Shown one piece after another: positions 34,390 to 47,142 of a stretch of DNA of 64,000 nt. The translations under genes and the position numbers were made by a program. Numbering within the stretch: position 1 is the first letter of the stretch; each line of letters opens with the position of its first letter. This DNA comes from Echria macrotheca (taxonomy: Eukaryota > Ascomycota > Sordariomycetes > Sordariales > Schizotheciaceae). The notes below the pieces were generated by a model. That model did not search any database, was not told the DNA's origin, and saw only the letters and a program-made list of their open reading frames with translations. The stretch spans positions 124,001 to 188,000 of the forward strand of contig MU839855.1 of the NCBI GenBank assembly GCA_030411725.1, written 5' to 3'.

Positions 34390-35485
34390 AACGAAAGCAA
34401 TTGTGCTGGTCAATCAATCTTGTATGTCTGTCTGGTAGAAGATGCTCTACCCACAGACCGTGTGGTCCCACGCATATGTTGGAACGTTAGTTTATTATGG
34501 TAGAGCCAGGAGCATGGAAAACGATAGTATGCTGCTGGGGAAAACATTTTGGAAGCGTATTATCGTAACATTTTCCTCCTCTTTCCAAAACCCCACGGAT
34601 ATCATTATTAACCGCACGATATACAATGCAGCCCGCCCTACCTTAACCAATTTTCAAGGACGCTGATCTATAATAAATCAGCGCAATGAAAGCTATTAAA
34701 TTATATATAGATTTAATCCAAATGCTATGAAAGGTATTATATCGCTTAGGTAATGGGGTATAGCTAACAACACTTGTTGGGTCCAGAAGCTGCGGATGTT
34801 AGATTGCTGATACCTTAGTTTTGCCTTCACGTCATGTGTGGAAGTTTCAATCTGTGGAAAAGTAAGCTCTCTGCAGGGAATCTTGTATGTATGTTGAAGG
34901 GAAAACTGGCCTAACCATGGAAAGCTGGGCCAAGTCATCTATCTATCTGCTCTGCTATGTCGATTGGTTGGCCCTGAATAACTTTGTCCGTTGGACTGAA
35001 TTGCCTGCAAGTAAACAAAGAAATGTGAAGCGGTGACATCAGTTTGGCGCGTACCATCCACACTGGCGACCGCTACCCGTCAGGATACCTGATCGCCACA
35101 TGATCAAGCTGTTATTTTACTCTCTTGGTTTCCACGCACTTGGATAGGCAGCAGCTTACTGCGGGGTAACTTTGCTTGTCCGGAAGTGCTGTGCCGATTT
35201 GCCTCTTGGATTTGGGCATGTGTGGCACCTAAGGGACAAAAACCCAGGCTCTGATGTCATGGCCAAGACGGCGCAATCCTTCAGCTTCGTTGATCAATCC
35301 TTCACAACCACGGCCAGAGTTTGAGTTGCATTCCGTGTTCAAGCGATATGTCTAAGAAGTGGCACATCCGCGTCAAACCCCGAATAGATTTCGACCCTGA
35401 CATGCTTCTCCTTGAGGGAAATTGCATCAATCGACTTTCTCCTGGCCCCCCTTGAAGGCATTATATGCACAACACAACCAGCAAA
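34390..35485. other. Intergenic, about 1.1 kb
   Basis: No domain-bearing frame on either strand. Moderately AT-rich around 34660-34750. Includes the promoter of the secreted protein gene that follows. Confidence 0.4.
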
Positions 35486-36519
35486 ATGAAATCCCACCAC
35501 CTCCTGCTTGCACTCTTCTCTCTCACCAACGCCCGTATCCCCGGCACGCGCATCTACGGCGATGTTGCCTCCATCAACAACACCATCTGGCTCTCCCACT
35601 TCTCCGCCCCCAACGCCACCTCCTCCGTAGGCGTTACGGGCTTTAACACCACCCAGCGCTACCCCGGCAGTACCACCGCCGACTGGCGCTACACCGTGGA
35701 CGTGGTCGCCGACCTACCGCTCACCCGAGACCGCGGCTTTACCGCGGCCTCTTGGATCCGCCTCGCACCGCCCGAGAGTCTCTTACGTGATTTAGGGAAC
35801 GGATCTAAGGTGCTCGATATCGACGAAAGTTGGTCGGTGTGTCAGATTGTGTGGAGGTCGGACAAGGCGTCAAGAGCGGAGGAGGTGAATGGAGATACGT
35901 GTGAGGGAGCGTTGGATAAGACATGTTATGATGCGTGGATTAGGGAGTTGAGAAAAAGGCCAGCGAGGGCAACAAAGAGTAGTTGTCCGGATGTGAAGGC
36001 GCCCAAGGAGTGTGAGGGTGCTTTGGGGTTTGGAGAGAGGGTGGGTGGTTCTGAGGGGTATGGACTGGGACGTAAGTATTCCCACTGGGAAAGGACTGGG
36101 GAGAAGTTATATACTAACAGGTGACAGCGATGGGGGCGACGAATCTGACGGTGAATAATGTGAATGGGACGTTTAGCCTCTGGCAAGGTTCAATCCGGGG
36201 AGAGTCTCATGAGGCGGGGAACACGACGGCTTATGACCTTTTGGCGAGGAGTGTCTACATTATTGGACATGTTTGGACTTATGGTTTAAATTTTACTCCT
36301 CCAGTGGGGACTGGTGTGACGACTAGCACCCCTTCGCTCAAATGTCTCCGAGCGGTGAATCCGGGTAGTAATGGAGAGGGGGGTAATGAGGGTAGCGGGG
36401 GAGGGGAAGGGGCAGGTCAGTCGGGATCAGACGGAAGTTCTGGTACCGTTTCCACTCATGTCAGCGCTGTAACTGTTTTTCTGCTCGCTCTTGTTGGGGC
36501 ATTGTTTTCCTGTTCTTAA
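35486..36519 (+). CDS. Secreted, probably GPI-anchored protein of unknown function
   Basis: Two exons, 35486-36071 and 36128-36519, separated by a 56-bp intron with donor GTAAGT, branch TACTAAC and acceptor GACAG, give 325 residues. The acceptor at 36127 is preferred to CAG at 36120 because only it restores the frame. An in-frame ATG seven codons upstream (35465) is possible, but MKSHHLLLALFSLTNA is a better signal peptide. The mature protein has several Asn-X-Thr glycosylation sites and about seven cysteines. A Gly/Ser-rich stretch precedes a final hydrophobic tail (VFLLALVGALFS), the layout of a GPI-attachment signal. No family recognised. Likely a cell-surface or secreted effector-like protein. 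Confidence 0.7.
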
Positions 36520-39500
36520 GTCTACATCTAGTTCAGGGTTCTTAGTTCATCGTCATTCCTGTTTTCATATCACGGCATGGTGTGGAGTCCTCTAGGCAAA
36601 GAGCATCTCCACAGCACGGCATCTCTAAATCTGCTTCTGAGGTTCCGCTATAGAGACTGTGCCGTTCAAATATAACTCACAGCTTGCCGTGGCGAGATGC
36701 CTGGTGTGGTGCATGTTCCTTTGTCGTTACTATTCATGGAATTTCTGTCCTTGTCAAAATTCCGCTGCTAAGGTTTCTGCAAGCTAGAAATCGTAGGACG
36801 CCGCTCAAATTCGTTAAAGAGCGTCATTTGGTCTATGTTTGATGTCTGATGGATGCTGCGAGAATGTTGACCTCCGCCCTGGCACCTGGGATCCCATGTA
36901 AGTGCCCAGGCCCCCAATGAGAAACTGGCCGGATCCCAGTCGAGCCAGCGCTTTCCGGTATCTACCCTCAGACCCTGTTGTACATTTCGTAAGGACAGCT
37001 GAGGGACCTAGTGAGCAGAGACGAGGGGATTCGGTACTGACACTCATCCTTTCTGCGATACTGTGTCGGAGCTGATCGCCCCCAAATTCCTTCCCGACCA
37101 CGCCATCATTACCCAGTCCGACTTGCAGAGTACCCTTACTCGACCCCTTGTAAGAAATCTCCTCACCTCTTCCTCCTGGATATCATGGGCCCCACTGGCT
37201 GCGTTCTGATTCGAGCCAACAAGTGAGTTGCTGTCAAGAATCGAGCACTGGCAGTGTGATGAAGTGGCTACAGTTAGTGCAAGCGCTATGTAAGCATGGC
37301 GATGCCTCAAAATGTGGCTGATTCAGCTAATAGATAGGTAGAAGGCAGGAAGTGGAATGGTCGCTGAACCCCCGAAAACAGGTTTGGGGGCTTCGCCCCT
37401 CTACATCTGAATCGAATCCCTAACCCAGCCGTGGCAGTCCTGACAGTTACCATTCGCTTTCACTGGCTAACTTCCTCCCAGAGCCTCTCGACCTTCTCCC
37501 CTTCTTCACCTTCTTCGGCTCTGAAGTCCCCAGCTTTTCAAATTTCCCAATCGCCACATTCACATCCACCACCGGCTTGGGAGTTTTCACTAACGTGATG
37601 AAGACCCCAACCAACCACAGCAACGCCCCTGCGTACATTAGCAGTGCATCTTCTCCTTTCCCGCGGCTAGCACATCCTCCTTGCCATGTGCATTGTAAAA
37701 GGCCAGCATTCTCCCGTAATTCGCAACGAAGCCCTCGTGTAACACTCAGTTATTGCAGAATCACCTGGGTTCTCAGATTCTTAGCCGCCGCTGAGAGGTA
37801 CATCGCTCGGCCGAACTGGAAGACGACGAGCATGATAGCCAGTTTGTCGTGGTTAGTTCTCGTTACTCCTTAGGCATAGAGTTAATTCTGAAGGTTTGAG
37901 GATGCATCTTACCAGCCTTGTGAATGAGGTTTCCTAGCAAGGCGCCGGCGCTCAACAACCGTGCGACGACCGAGGAGAGATTTCAGGACCAGCATGGCGA
38001 TGTTTACGGACGCGAGGACCCACAGGTTTGCTATTGGCGTCGCCGGCAAAGAAAGGCTTGGCAACCTCAGGCCAGGGCGAAGGTCGAAGATCCGGATTAC
38101 AAGGAGAAGAGTTGTGTGCTAGAAAATAGTTGAAATTGTGAGCGGGAGAGCATGTCTGGTTAAAATAGGAGAGTCAGTCTCGTCGCGCGAATGCAAGTCG
38201 GCCGGCGCCCGGGCATATGAATTCGTATAAGACTGGAGAGCAGAAGTCGGAGACAATAAGGGGGGTGGTGTTCCGTATGCACAAGCATTTAGATGCGTCA
38301 AGAATGCAGTACTCCTCCCAGACAGGCCTTGTCAGTCCGTTAATAGTAAGATTACAGGAGGTTGATGTAAATACAAGAAGAGGGGAGAAAATGGTTTCCA
38401 GAGCTACCAACTGGCAGCCGGAGATGTCCAGTTCCAAAAAAGGGGGACCGAAACCGCCCGAGTCATCTGAAGTAGTCTCTTCGCCGCAACCTAGGAGCCC
38501 AACTCCCTTGCTCGGTGATAAGGGAAGAACTGTAGGGATCCCAGATCACTGGGCATCACGCAAGACGCACGGGGGTATACTCAGTTCCGGGACGAGTTTA
38601 CCGGCGTCGGCCCCGAAGGGTAGCTTAGGCAAGTCGCCGGTGTCTGAGCAGTAGTAGTCTTCATGGGCGTAGTATTGACAAGGATAGTATCTCCTGTCCC
38701 GGCATATCGCATCGTCGACAAGCCACAACAAGGTAAGAGATACGTTGGCTTTCGTCCCGTATTTAGGCAGACCATCCTAGGCTGTAATGTCGCCGCAGGC
38801 CTAGTTGAGCTAGCCGTAATACGGAGCTTTTCTAAGTGCATTGTGGGTACAATTGGCACATCTAGTGTACCTCGTGGAAGCATGGGCACCCACACTCAAG
38901 GTTGATCAGGTCGGACTGCTGCGTAAGCGCCAATGAAGGTCATGTTGCACCCGGTGGTGGTACGGTAACTGTTAAAGAGAGTCCCATATGAAGCGGAAGT
39001 GTAGATTGGAGTGACTGGAAAAAAGTTGGGGAAAGCCCATGGCGGAACCCGAGCGATAACACTGGGATCGCGGTCGAACGCTGAAATTCGCCAGTGGAGT
39101 ACTATAAACTGTTGCAAGTGAAGGTGATGCCATGGATGCCTGACCGGATTTGAAAATCAGACGAACGCAGCAATATGGCCAACGCTTGTGCCGTGGCTGT
39201 GTGTCATTCTCAATCTCGGGTGTCGGGAAACCTGAGTGAGAAGAGCGCAAAGAGAAAGAGAACTCATGTGGCTTTGAATTCTTTACTGACAAGGCTCCCG
39301 GATCGTGCCCGTTGTCCGTACCACTCATGCAACTCTTGGGGCTGGGGCTAGTCGGTTGGGAGTGGCAGCAATATCCGGCACTCTCGAACGCCGACAGCAG
39401 GCTCGAGGACGAGCGAGGTGTAATTGGACTGGAGTGTCCCTTCAAACAATTGTAGACTCCTGCACTCACTATCAGATTGGGTTTCACTAGTATGGCGCTC

Positions 39501-41951
39501 AGCGCTCCCCTTTGACTGTTTCTGTTGCTCGAGGAACTTGCGTTGACAGCCTCGCTGTAACCCCAAGTCAACTGTTACCGATCCAGTTAAAACTCCAACG
39601 GCTTTAACCCCTCTCCATATGGGTAACACTCAGGACAGTAAGTTAATGGGGGGCTGGGAGAAACAATAAGATACGCAACAACGAGCTGAGCCCTGTTGAT
39701 ACCTAAGTGGTGTAATACCACAATTAAGACAACGATGAAAGGAGGATCTCTCGTCGATGCTGGTGAATTCTGACGATAGGCCTTTGGTCTCATCATAAAA
39801 CGGTTTCCCAAGCTTAAAAAGACCAAGATTACCTTTATGTAAATGTCGTGACAGCATCATTGATCAAACTCATCAGTTTCTCTCTTTCAAGAACGCTCGG
39901 TTTACAATTCACATACACCAGTTAAAACATAACCGGGACAATACACATATAAATAAAACAGCCTTTACTCTTTTAATAGATTCCGAGAAAGTTTGTTACC
40001 CAGCTTCCTCGCTCTTGTGTGGTCGGTTCCCATCTCAACCCTCGTCGACCACCACAACAAGCGATTTCCAACCTTGGACACCTCTAATGCTATACATCGC
40101 TGAGGCATGGAGAACTTGGCACTTCCTATGCCATCATAGCGGGCAAGATATATCCCGTTGTTATTATTTTGTACGAAGAACACCAACCTCATATTTTACC
40201 TGCATTGTCAGCCAATACTGGGCATAGTATGATGAATAGAAGTTGTGGGCTTGGCTTGATATTACAGTTTTTAGCAATGTGGTGGAGAAAGCTTTGCTGA
40301 GTTTTAGTGTGACGCTGTTTGTCAGAGATATTTGTAGGGTAGATCCTCTGATACTTATATTGTTAGCAGGGACGATATCCCGAGAAGAGGATAACGAAGC
40401 CCTGTACACTACGGTTGTGTAGCTACGTTGTGACCTACCCAGGTGAGGTGGTGTAGTTCCCTAGGTAAGATATTGCATGTATGTGGCGGCGGGCTATACT
40501 GATATAACCTGGCTCGGATGTCTTGGTCCGACACTTGGGCGATACCTCGAGGTCATCAAGTGACCCGACGGATATTCCAAAAGTGGTTCCTAGCTCCGTC
40601 CCAATCCGTGTGCCGCTCTGACATCCAGGCAGCATGCTAATCCGTGGCCCCTTATCCGGACTCCCGGCTTCTGCTAAAAGGCACTGTGGCACGTTGATGG
40701 TGGAGGCTCATGCAACCAAGGCGCGGAAAGAATTGGACTTCGAAAATGGAACTTATTCCCTCGGAACGTGCTTCGACGCAAGAAGAGATGAAGGAGCACC
40801 GGGATAACTACCATACAACGGCCTCGACCCTCTGGAGATGGCCTCACATGGCGAATGCCGAATCGCTCGCCAGTCGAATCCTACTCGACTTAGCGCTCGC
40901 ACTCATGATTTGGAGTACATGGAGGAGGCGCGCATAGAGACGGAGCATCTCCAGAGGTACTTTGGACCATTCTGCCGTACGCCGGCCGAGACTAGGTACC
41001 ATGTGTTCAGCCGACTTTCGTAATGATAATCTGCTTCCACACCGACACTTAGAACCAGGGCGTTTGCGTCCGGTATCGAAGCAGCCGTCTGCTTTACTTC
41101 CCACGGTACGAAAGCCTGGGCGCCTCACCGGGGTCTCCGCCAACGTTGCTACTCTTGCCCGGCGCTGTTATCTCGGCTTCATGCTCCAACGTATCATCCG
41201 CGAACGTGAGGGATTAAGAGAACTATATCAGACCAGGTGAAGCTAACGTGATGCCGGAAATAGCAGAGGGTCCCTAGGTAGTCCCATGAACCGCGAAGAC
41301 AGATTATAACCCGATTAGAGTATGAGACTTGTATAACTGCCTAACTGAACGTCTATGGCCGTGGAAGCTACGGGTAACTTTTGTACACGTATTAAAGAAC
41401 AACACGGATTTATTAAGTCCCTAGAGTGACCTTATGATCTTGGATAGCGTCAGCTCTGTTCCTTTACATCGCGCTAACTCATGACGGTATGCCTGACAGT
41501 ATGCCCGTTTTACGACGCTTTGACGGAGGACACACCGCTTGTAATCCGGCAATCTGTCCAGAGCTATCACCGATCCGAACTGAGACTGAAGCTGGGCGGC
41601 AGCAGAGGGGCGGTCGAGGGGTTCTTCATCCGTCTTCGTATTCGATGCAACGAGAAAGGCGTCGCGCCTACGGACATCGGTGGCGGCCAGCGGCGCTCCA
41701 GCGTACTGTCACTTCCAACGGTGTGGACGAGTTACGAGACACGCTCTACCTGGTATAGCCCAATTTGAAATCGATAATGGTCGCTCTGTTATCGAAGTTG
41801 TTGTGCCTCGAGTCTCTATCCTGCTTATAGTGCGATTCGCTGATCTGACGAGACGCGTCGCTTGACTAGAGACAACTTGTTACGGTCTATCCCCGTGCCT
41901 GAACATGAAACCTGATATCAACCCGTGTATTGCGAGACCAGCAACCGGGGG
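36520..41951. other. About 5.4 kb without an intact gene
   Basis: Only short broken frames. A minus-strand piece at 37447-37680 reads as the end of a membrane protein (ALLMYAGALLWLVGVF then a KTPKPVVDV segment and a Lys-rich tail), with possible further pieces up to about 38130 (FQFGRAMYLSAAAKNLRTQV), all separated by stops. I could not name the family. Frames at 38972-39571 (-), 40710-41240 (+) and 41481-41865 (+) show no domain. The region is interpreted as decayed genes and repeats. Confidence 0.4.
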
Positions 41952-42756
41952 TTAACGGGGCTGGTTACGCTGGTGGCAGCTCTTGTACATGCGCAATGCA
42001 TGACTGACGGCACCAAGCACCCAGAGCTCTGGTTGTGCATCCTCGATCCGGTAGGATGTATCAAAGTCGATCAACATGATCTTGTCGCCGACCACATGCA
42101 TGTTGTCAAGCTTGGGGTCGCCATGTCCGACCCCGGCGTCGGCAAGGGCCTGGAACGCGTCCTTCATCATCTCCTCAACGCGGTCAAGGGAAAGCGATCC
42201 TACCTCCGCCTCGCCTAGAGGGATCCCACCGATATCTGACATGATAAGCGCGCGCCTCCTGACGCCGTCCGTCCCCGGGTACTCGGCCTGGCCGTATAGC
42301 TTAGGCACAACGCGTCCTCCGAGCGGGGCAAGGGTCCCGTAAATATCCAGCTCATTATCGAACTCGTCCTGCCAGCCAGGCTTCTCCCTCTTCATGATGA
42401 TCTGGTTGGGCAGGAACCATTCGGGCGACCAGGCCTCGAGGCGTTCTCTCCACGACGCGGGGAAAATCCGGACCAGGCAATGTACGAGCCGGCTAAGCGT
42501 ACTAGGCAGCACGCGTAGGAATATCACGTTTGTGTGGTGGTTGCATGGCTTCCCACGCGCTGCAACGCGACGAGTGCCCAGCCAAAAATTCTGTCACGGG
42601 ACCCTTCTGTTAGCACAGGGGTAGCCAGCACGGAGAGAGGGAACCGACGAAATAGGTCTCCTGGGAATTGTCGCCATGGCGCACGAGCGTTGAGTCGGCG
42701 TCGGCGTCCGGGTCGTTCAAGCGGTGTGAGGATGCTGGTGCTGATGCGGACTGCAT
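41952..42756 (-). CDS. Compact protein-kinase-like protein (paralogue A)
   Basis: Exon 1 is 42756-42649 and exon 2 is 42590-41952. The 58-bp intron has a weak donor GTCGGT, branch GCTAAC and acceptor GTGACAG, giving 248 residues. Kinase-fold signs are a Lys in IIMKREK with a following Glu-rich helix (FDNELDIYGTL), the catalytic-loop form GHGDPKLDN and a metal-binding DFD (MLIDFDTSY) in place of DFG. This layout is closer to small aminoglycoside-phosphotransferase or RIO-like kinases than to classical Ser/Thr kinases, and the C-lobe is short. It is a clear paralogue of the gene at 52338-53130, with the intron at the same place before the shared LGTRR segment. It is divergent from the nuclease-like gene at 43144, with 387 bp between start codons. 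Substrate unknown. Confidence 0.75.
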
Positions 42757-43143
42757 CGCGGGAGACTTGTCATTGATGAGTTGTCAATGGCCATGGCGCT
42801 TCAATGCTCTCGAAAAGAGGAGGAACGCGAAATGGAAATGGCGCCACACTTGATTGGGCAGGAAATATGGCCCGTGCAGCAGCACATCGCTTGACGTTAT
42901 CGATAAGGGCCTGATCATGGCTGCCATGTCGCGCCCCAACCTCGACTTCTTTATCAACAACTTAAGGTAGGCTATCAACTCAAGTACCCCCGCTGCATCT
43001 CTAGTCTCTACTTGCTGCACATGGTTTATTGGTCTGGTTCGTAATCGGTCGCTTCTGAGGCAGACTCCAAGCGGACGTCAACACCAACTCACTAAGGGAT
43101 TTTTGTCTTCTCTTAGCACACAGGAACAGCTTGGCCATCATCC
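42757..43143. promoter_or_regulatory. Shared upstream region of the divergent kinase-like/nuclease-like pair
   Basis: 387 bp between the two start codons. A minus-strand frame (43020-42784) reads ...LLHGPYFLPNQVW..., faintly like the WFLPNQIIMK segment of the kinase, and could be a scrap of a further copy; otherwise no motif. The arrangement would allow co-expression. Confidence 0.35.
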
Positions 43144-44258
43144 ATGCCGGTGCCACTCAGTCAGCTCTTCCAGGAGTCTCCGAGCAACTATGCCCATTTT
43201 ACAGGCTATACGACGGCGACAGATAAGCCATGGGCCAAGAAGTACCCCCCAATCACCGAGCTTGTGGTGCACACTTCCGTCGTCGTCGACGAAGCTGGAA
43301 AGGAAAAGACCATCGCTGACTGGGATACGGCCATGCTCCCCTCCTTCGATGATGACCGGCTGAGGTTGAATGCGCATGGTGAGCGGCCCAACCGGCGGCG
43401 TTACCGCCTGGACACCGAGTCTGATATGGCCCTCTGGTTCCACACAGAGGTCTCCAACGTTGTCCTGGCCGCGTGGAACGACAACCCCGCGGCTGTACAG
43501 AGTTGCGAGGCTAAACCGTGGACTGAGGAGCCCATTTCGGAAACTGTCGATGTTACCTACTCGCTATCAGCTGGGGACAAACCTCCCCTCGCTATTGGCG
43601 AGTTCAAGAGGAATCTTATCAACGTCTTTGAATGGCGGACGGGCAATCTCAGGATTTCACAGAGGCTCTCACGAGAGCTTCGAGGGTTCGTACCATGCCA
43701 TCCGTCTCGTACACCTGCTCATCTCTCATCCCTCATCGAATTTGTCATCATGTGGCCCCTAACGAGCAAGACGGGGAACACAGATACGCAGACAAGTACA
43801 AATGCCCCCAGATATTTTGCTTTGATGGCGAAACGCTGCTGCTGTTGCAGTTCCGCGCCGACAACCACAACGACATCGCGCGTGAGACCTGCCAAGTCGA
43901 CTGTTGGGTCCTGCCGCGGGAAAACGCAGCGGGCGGCTGCACGCTGCGCGACGGTCTTCACCGCCTACTAGTCCAGGGGTTCCGCCGGTGCCAAGGCCTC
44001 TTGGCCGTTGAGCACCTATCCATCAAAGGCTACGTGCCGCAGTATCGCGAGCTCTACAGCGGGCGACCGGTTTTCTGCCACGCGCACGGCATGCTCAGCT
44101 ACGAACATCCCGAGACCGGACAAGAGAACAATGGCAGGCTCCTTGACCGCCAGGTCGATGCCAATGACGGCTCATTCTACTGGCGATGCAATGGGCAGCC
44201 GATGGTCGACGAGAATAATTGCTGGGTTCGTGATAGCAAACCTATATGGGCTGCTTAG
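43144..44258 (+). CDS. PD-(D/E)XK nuclease-like protein (paralogue A)
   Basis: Exons 43144-43685 and 43784-44258, with a 98-bp intron (donor GTTCGT, branch CCTAAC, acceptor CACAG), give 338 residues. The intron was placed by comparison with the paralogue at 59563-60653, which has an intron at exactly the same codon (SRELRG^YA) and an identical exon 2 length of 475 nt. In exon 1 the order Glu (WFHTEVSN), Asp (ETVDVTYSL) and E-x-K (AIGEFKRN) matches the active-site pattern of PD-(D/E)XK (restriction-endonuclease-like) folds; all three are conserved in the paralogue. Exon 2 carries QVDCWVLPR, FRRCQGL and GSFYW, a conserved second domain that I cannot name. No secretion signal. Activity is inferred, not shown. 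Confidence 0.7.
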
Positions 44259-45107
44259 AACGAGGACGCCGCTGCTCCGATCACTTGGCATGGGGGTTAG
44301 TAAAAATAGTTGAGAGAGATATATAAACTATTGCTAAGTAACTCCGTTGCAGATTAGAGGTTAGTATCCGGTATAATACTTTTTGCAAAGTTTATTATAA
44401 GCCCTGCGATTTTAACTCGCCCAAAACTCTTCCCCAGTATAATACGTACAGGCGTATAATTACTTTTTGCCCCTAAGCGTACTTTATAGACCCATTGTTA
44501 GGTAGGTTAAAGGAAAATTAATTAATAAGATATAAGCGTAAAACACAACACCATCTTTTGGTTCGGTATAGCTGCGTCAGACCCCTAACTGCGGCTAAAT
44601 ACGGCAGTACAAGCTGCCGTCTCTCTCGCTTAACGCTATAACACTGTGTCTTTATGAATTTGGGCAATGTATACCGTCTTATGCAATGTCTTTACACACC
44701 CGGGGCGCGGATGAGGTGACTCTCCAGGATCTGCTGTTTTTATAGAGCGTGAGCCCAATCGGACCCTTCTGAAGCTATCCTCTGTCGGGATGGATACGAT
44801 ATGATGGTCCGCTGTTGCTCGTAGGCATGTGTCGATGTCTTTGAATAGGGCAAAACTCTACAAAGCCGATCCACTGTCTTTCGCTATGAGCACGCAGGTG
44901 ACAAATGCACTGAGGCCTACAGTGTGTCCGATCCAGACATGGGATTGGCCAATTCCTGCCAAAAATCCGGCTGGCAACACAATATGACGTGTCTCTTACT
45001 GGGCAACTAAAGGAATTATGGGGGTATTAAATCATGGAGCCCATCCAGGAAAGCTCGTCTCCTCTCATCGAACTATTTCCATCTCATAGCAAGTCGACTC
45101 AGCAGTC
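44259..45107. other. Intergenic with repeat-derived segment
   Basis: No gene. A 25-bp sequence at 44340-44364 (AACTCCGTTGCAGATTAGAG and on) recurs with three differences at 52051-52075. The following 300 bp is AT-leaning and transposon-like but unidentified. Confidence 0.4.
44340..44364 (+). repeat. Dispersed repeat, copy 1
   Basis: Matches 52051-52075 in 22 of 25 positions; two of the three differences are transitions. It lies about 80 bp after the stop of nuclease-like paralogue A. Confidence 0.5.
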
Positions 45108-45679
45108 ATGGCTGGTCCCAAATCGAAGTCAAAGCCCAACAAAACCAAGCTCGTGCCCGGTACCAAGGCACCCGTTGCTATCTTTCCTCACTTTCACGGA
45201 AAGGTGTTGGGCGCCTTACACGGCTCCATCAACCCCGCACCCTCCTTCGTCAGAGCCAAGCAAAACCCGACCGATGATTACTCTACCTTCATTATGGGAT
45301 CATTTACCTGCGAGAACAACAAATGGTGAGTATTTTCTTGGTCTTTACTCATCAACACATAACCAGGCTCGCCCTGACGATGAGACTCAGTATGCAGAGG
45401 GGCTGGGGGAGCAAAAAAATTTGCATTGTCATACGCCAGTTCCCCGGCAATGGCTATAACGCTCAGGTGTTCAATCAAGAATGTAAAACATGTGGCGAGT
45501 TGGGGAAAATGCAGATCAATGTGAATGCCTACGTTGAACGTGTGGCATTCAGACTGAAGAAGTGGGCAGGAGTTGCTGTTGACGCGCCGCCGCACACAAA
45601 GCGGTTAGATCGACCACCTCACAGATCAGATCTATGTGAGGGCTGTAAGAGAGGATATTGCCAGGAATATGAGGATTGA
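45108..45679 (+). CDS. 3CxxC-type zinc-finger protein
   Basis: Exons 45108-45325 and 45391-45679, with a 65-bp intron (donor GTGAGT, acceptor ACTCAG), give 168 residues. The split codon TG|T creates a cysteine of the metal site: FTCENNKC, then RGWGSKKICIVIRQFPGN, CKTCGELGK, AYVERVAFRLKKW and HRSDLCEGCKRGYC. This order of CxxxxC, CxxC and CxxC is the 3CxxC zinc-binding domain, also found in receptor-transporting proteins and common in fungi as short proteins with a Lys-rich start. The alternative acceptor TATGCAG would give a stop, so the chosen one is well supported. Cellular role unknown. Appears intact. Confidence 0.85.
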
Positions 45680-46262
45680 GTAGAGTTTGTTAGGCATAAC
45701 GGGTGCATGGTAGAGCGCATATGGTGATCAGCTTGATGCACAGATATTCTACCTAATAACTCCATAGCAACTTGAAACGTCCCATACGAATCAGAGGTTG
45801 CAAGATACTCTTATAGAGTGGCTGGTGTTTTAGGATCTCTCTGATGCTTGTTTTGCTCCAGGTTCAAGATCTCAGCGCCAGGGATGTTGAAATGCTATAA
45901 CCCTGTGTTTTTGTAGCATACTTATACCTGGTTTCTAACCATCCTAGGCGGCGATAAACCTAAGTTAGGTTTATAGAAAAACCTTTAATGTACCCTACTT
46001 TTATTCATATAATTGGGTTTAACATTAGGTTTAACTGCGAACAAAAGGTAGAGATAATATATAAATAAGAGGTAAGGGCAAAACAAATCTATCACATCTT
46101 ATCTCAAATGCTTCCTACTATGCACAGCTGTTGCCGCTATCCTTTGGAGAAGATTAGTGACCTGGCTACGATGGAAGTAACATAAATTTGCTAACCACGC
46201 TAGCTAGTGCACATGACAGCTGCCTATTCTCCCCAAAAATCTCTTGAAATCTCTCACTATCC
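45680..46262. other. Intergenic, no gene
   Basis: No coding frame recognised. A small imperfect palindromic repeat of (A)ACCTAA(G)TTAGGTTT occurs at 45958-45972. Confidence 0.4.
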
Positions 46263-47142
46263 CACAACTGCGGCAGTTTAAGCTGTATACATCTTCACCA
46301 GGCTTTCCAGCTCCTCCGGCCTAGCATCCTCGCAACAATACTCTACCAGAGGGACAACTTGGTCTCTCACAACTCGCCCCTTAACAAACGCGTCTCCAGC
46401 GCCTTGCCCAGCTTTTCGATCGAAATGTATCTGAGCCTCGCGATACCCCAGTAATCAGCGAAGACAAAGACCTTTGCATGCATTAGGAAGGGATTTGCAG
46501 TGGGTTTGCCGCCGGGTTGTATCATGCAGGTGGTTCCGGGGCTTTCGCCCACGTTTAACGTGGCTATTTTCTTGATGAATTTCTCACCGAGCGCTTGGAA
46601 GACGATGGCTGTGGAGGTGCTGTCGTATTTTCCTCTTATCTTTTTCTTTTCCTCCGCCCTCCATTGCTTCGAGAAGACCGCTGGTTCTTCCCACAAGTTT
46701 TCTGCTTCTTCCGCGGGGCGGGGGGAGCTCTGGCTCAGCCTCGATTTCAACAGCTCGTTCCGTCAAGTCAGCGCTGTTAGATGGCGGTGAGACGGCCACC
46801 TCCTCAAATTCGTAATATTTCCCAGTATAAGCAAACCGAACAAAGTAGATGAGCGTTTCTTCCTCAATATTGTCTAACTCGGCTTTGTAGTCCTCAGCTT
46901 CCTTGCACTCCCCGTTGATAAGCCTGTCAAAGGCAGGGGACTGGGCGGCGACGAGGGCGGACGGTAGGTTGAATTGTCAGTTTTCGGATCCGGCGATGAA
47001 TCTAAACGGCTTTGAAGAGGCAATTCTATATAGAAATTAGGAATTAGTGGTTCAACCTCGAATACACTTGCAATTGAGTGGAATGTATACTCCTCGTAGG
47101 AAAGAGGCGCCCTTTCGAAGTTTCTCGCTAGCTGGAGGGTCA
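46263..47142 (-). pseudogene. BTB/POZ-domain protein gene, broken
   Basis: Minus-strand pieces in order: an upstream segment from the ATG at 47142 (MTLQLARNFERAPLSYEEYT); the BTB start KPFRFIAGSEN, an in-frame TGA, then QFNLPSALVAAQSPAFDRLI and NIEEETLIYFVRFAYTGKYY (about 47020-46810); a linker; HAKVFVFADYWGIARLRYIS (about 46480-46420); and VVPLVEYCCEDARPEELESL (about 46345-46285). The pieces occupy at least three frames. The TGA lies where homologues have a coding residue, consistent with CGA-to-TGA. BTB proteins of this type are fungal and often act as Cul3 adaptors. One or two introns could reconcile part, but the nonsense codon inside the domain argues for a pseudogene. Confidence 0.65.

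Noticed and set aside
38972..39571. 199-codon minus-strand frame as a possible gene
   Set aside because: Ser/Pro-rich composition with no domain, no splice-consistent neighbours and no proper start; surrounded by decayed sequence.
40710..41865. Overlapping plus-strand frames of 60-95 codons
   Set aside because: No recognisable domain or consistent exon structure on either strand.
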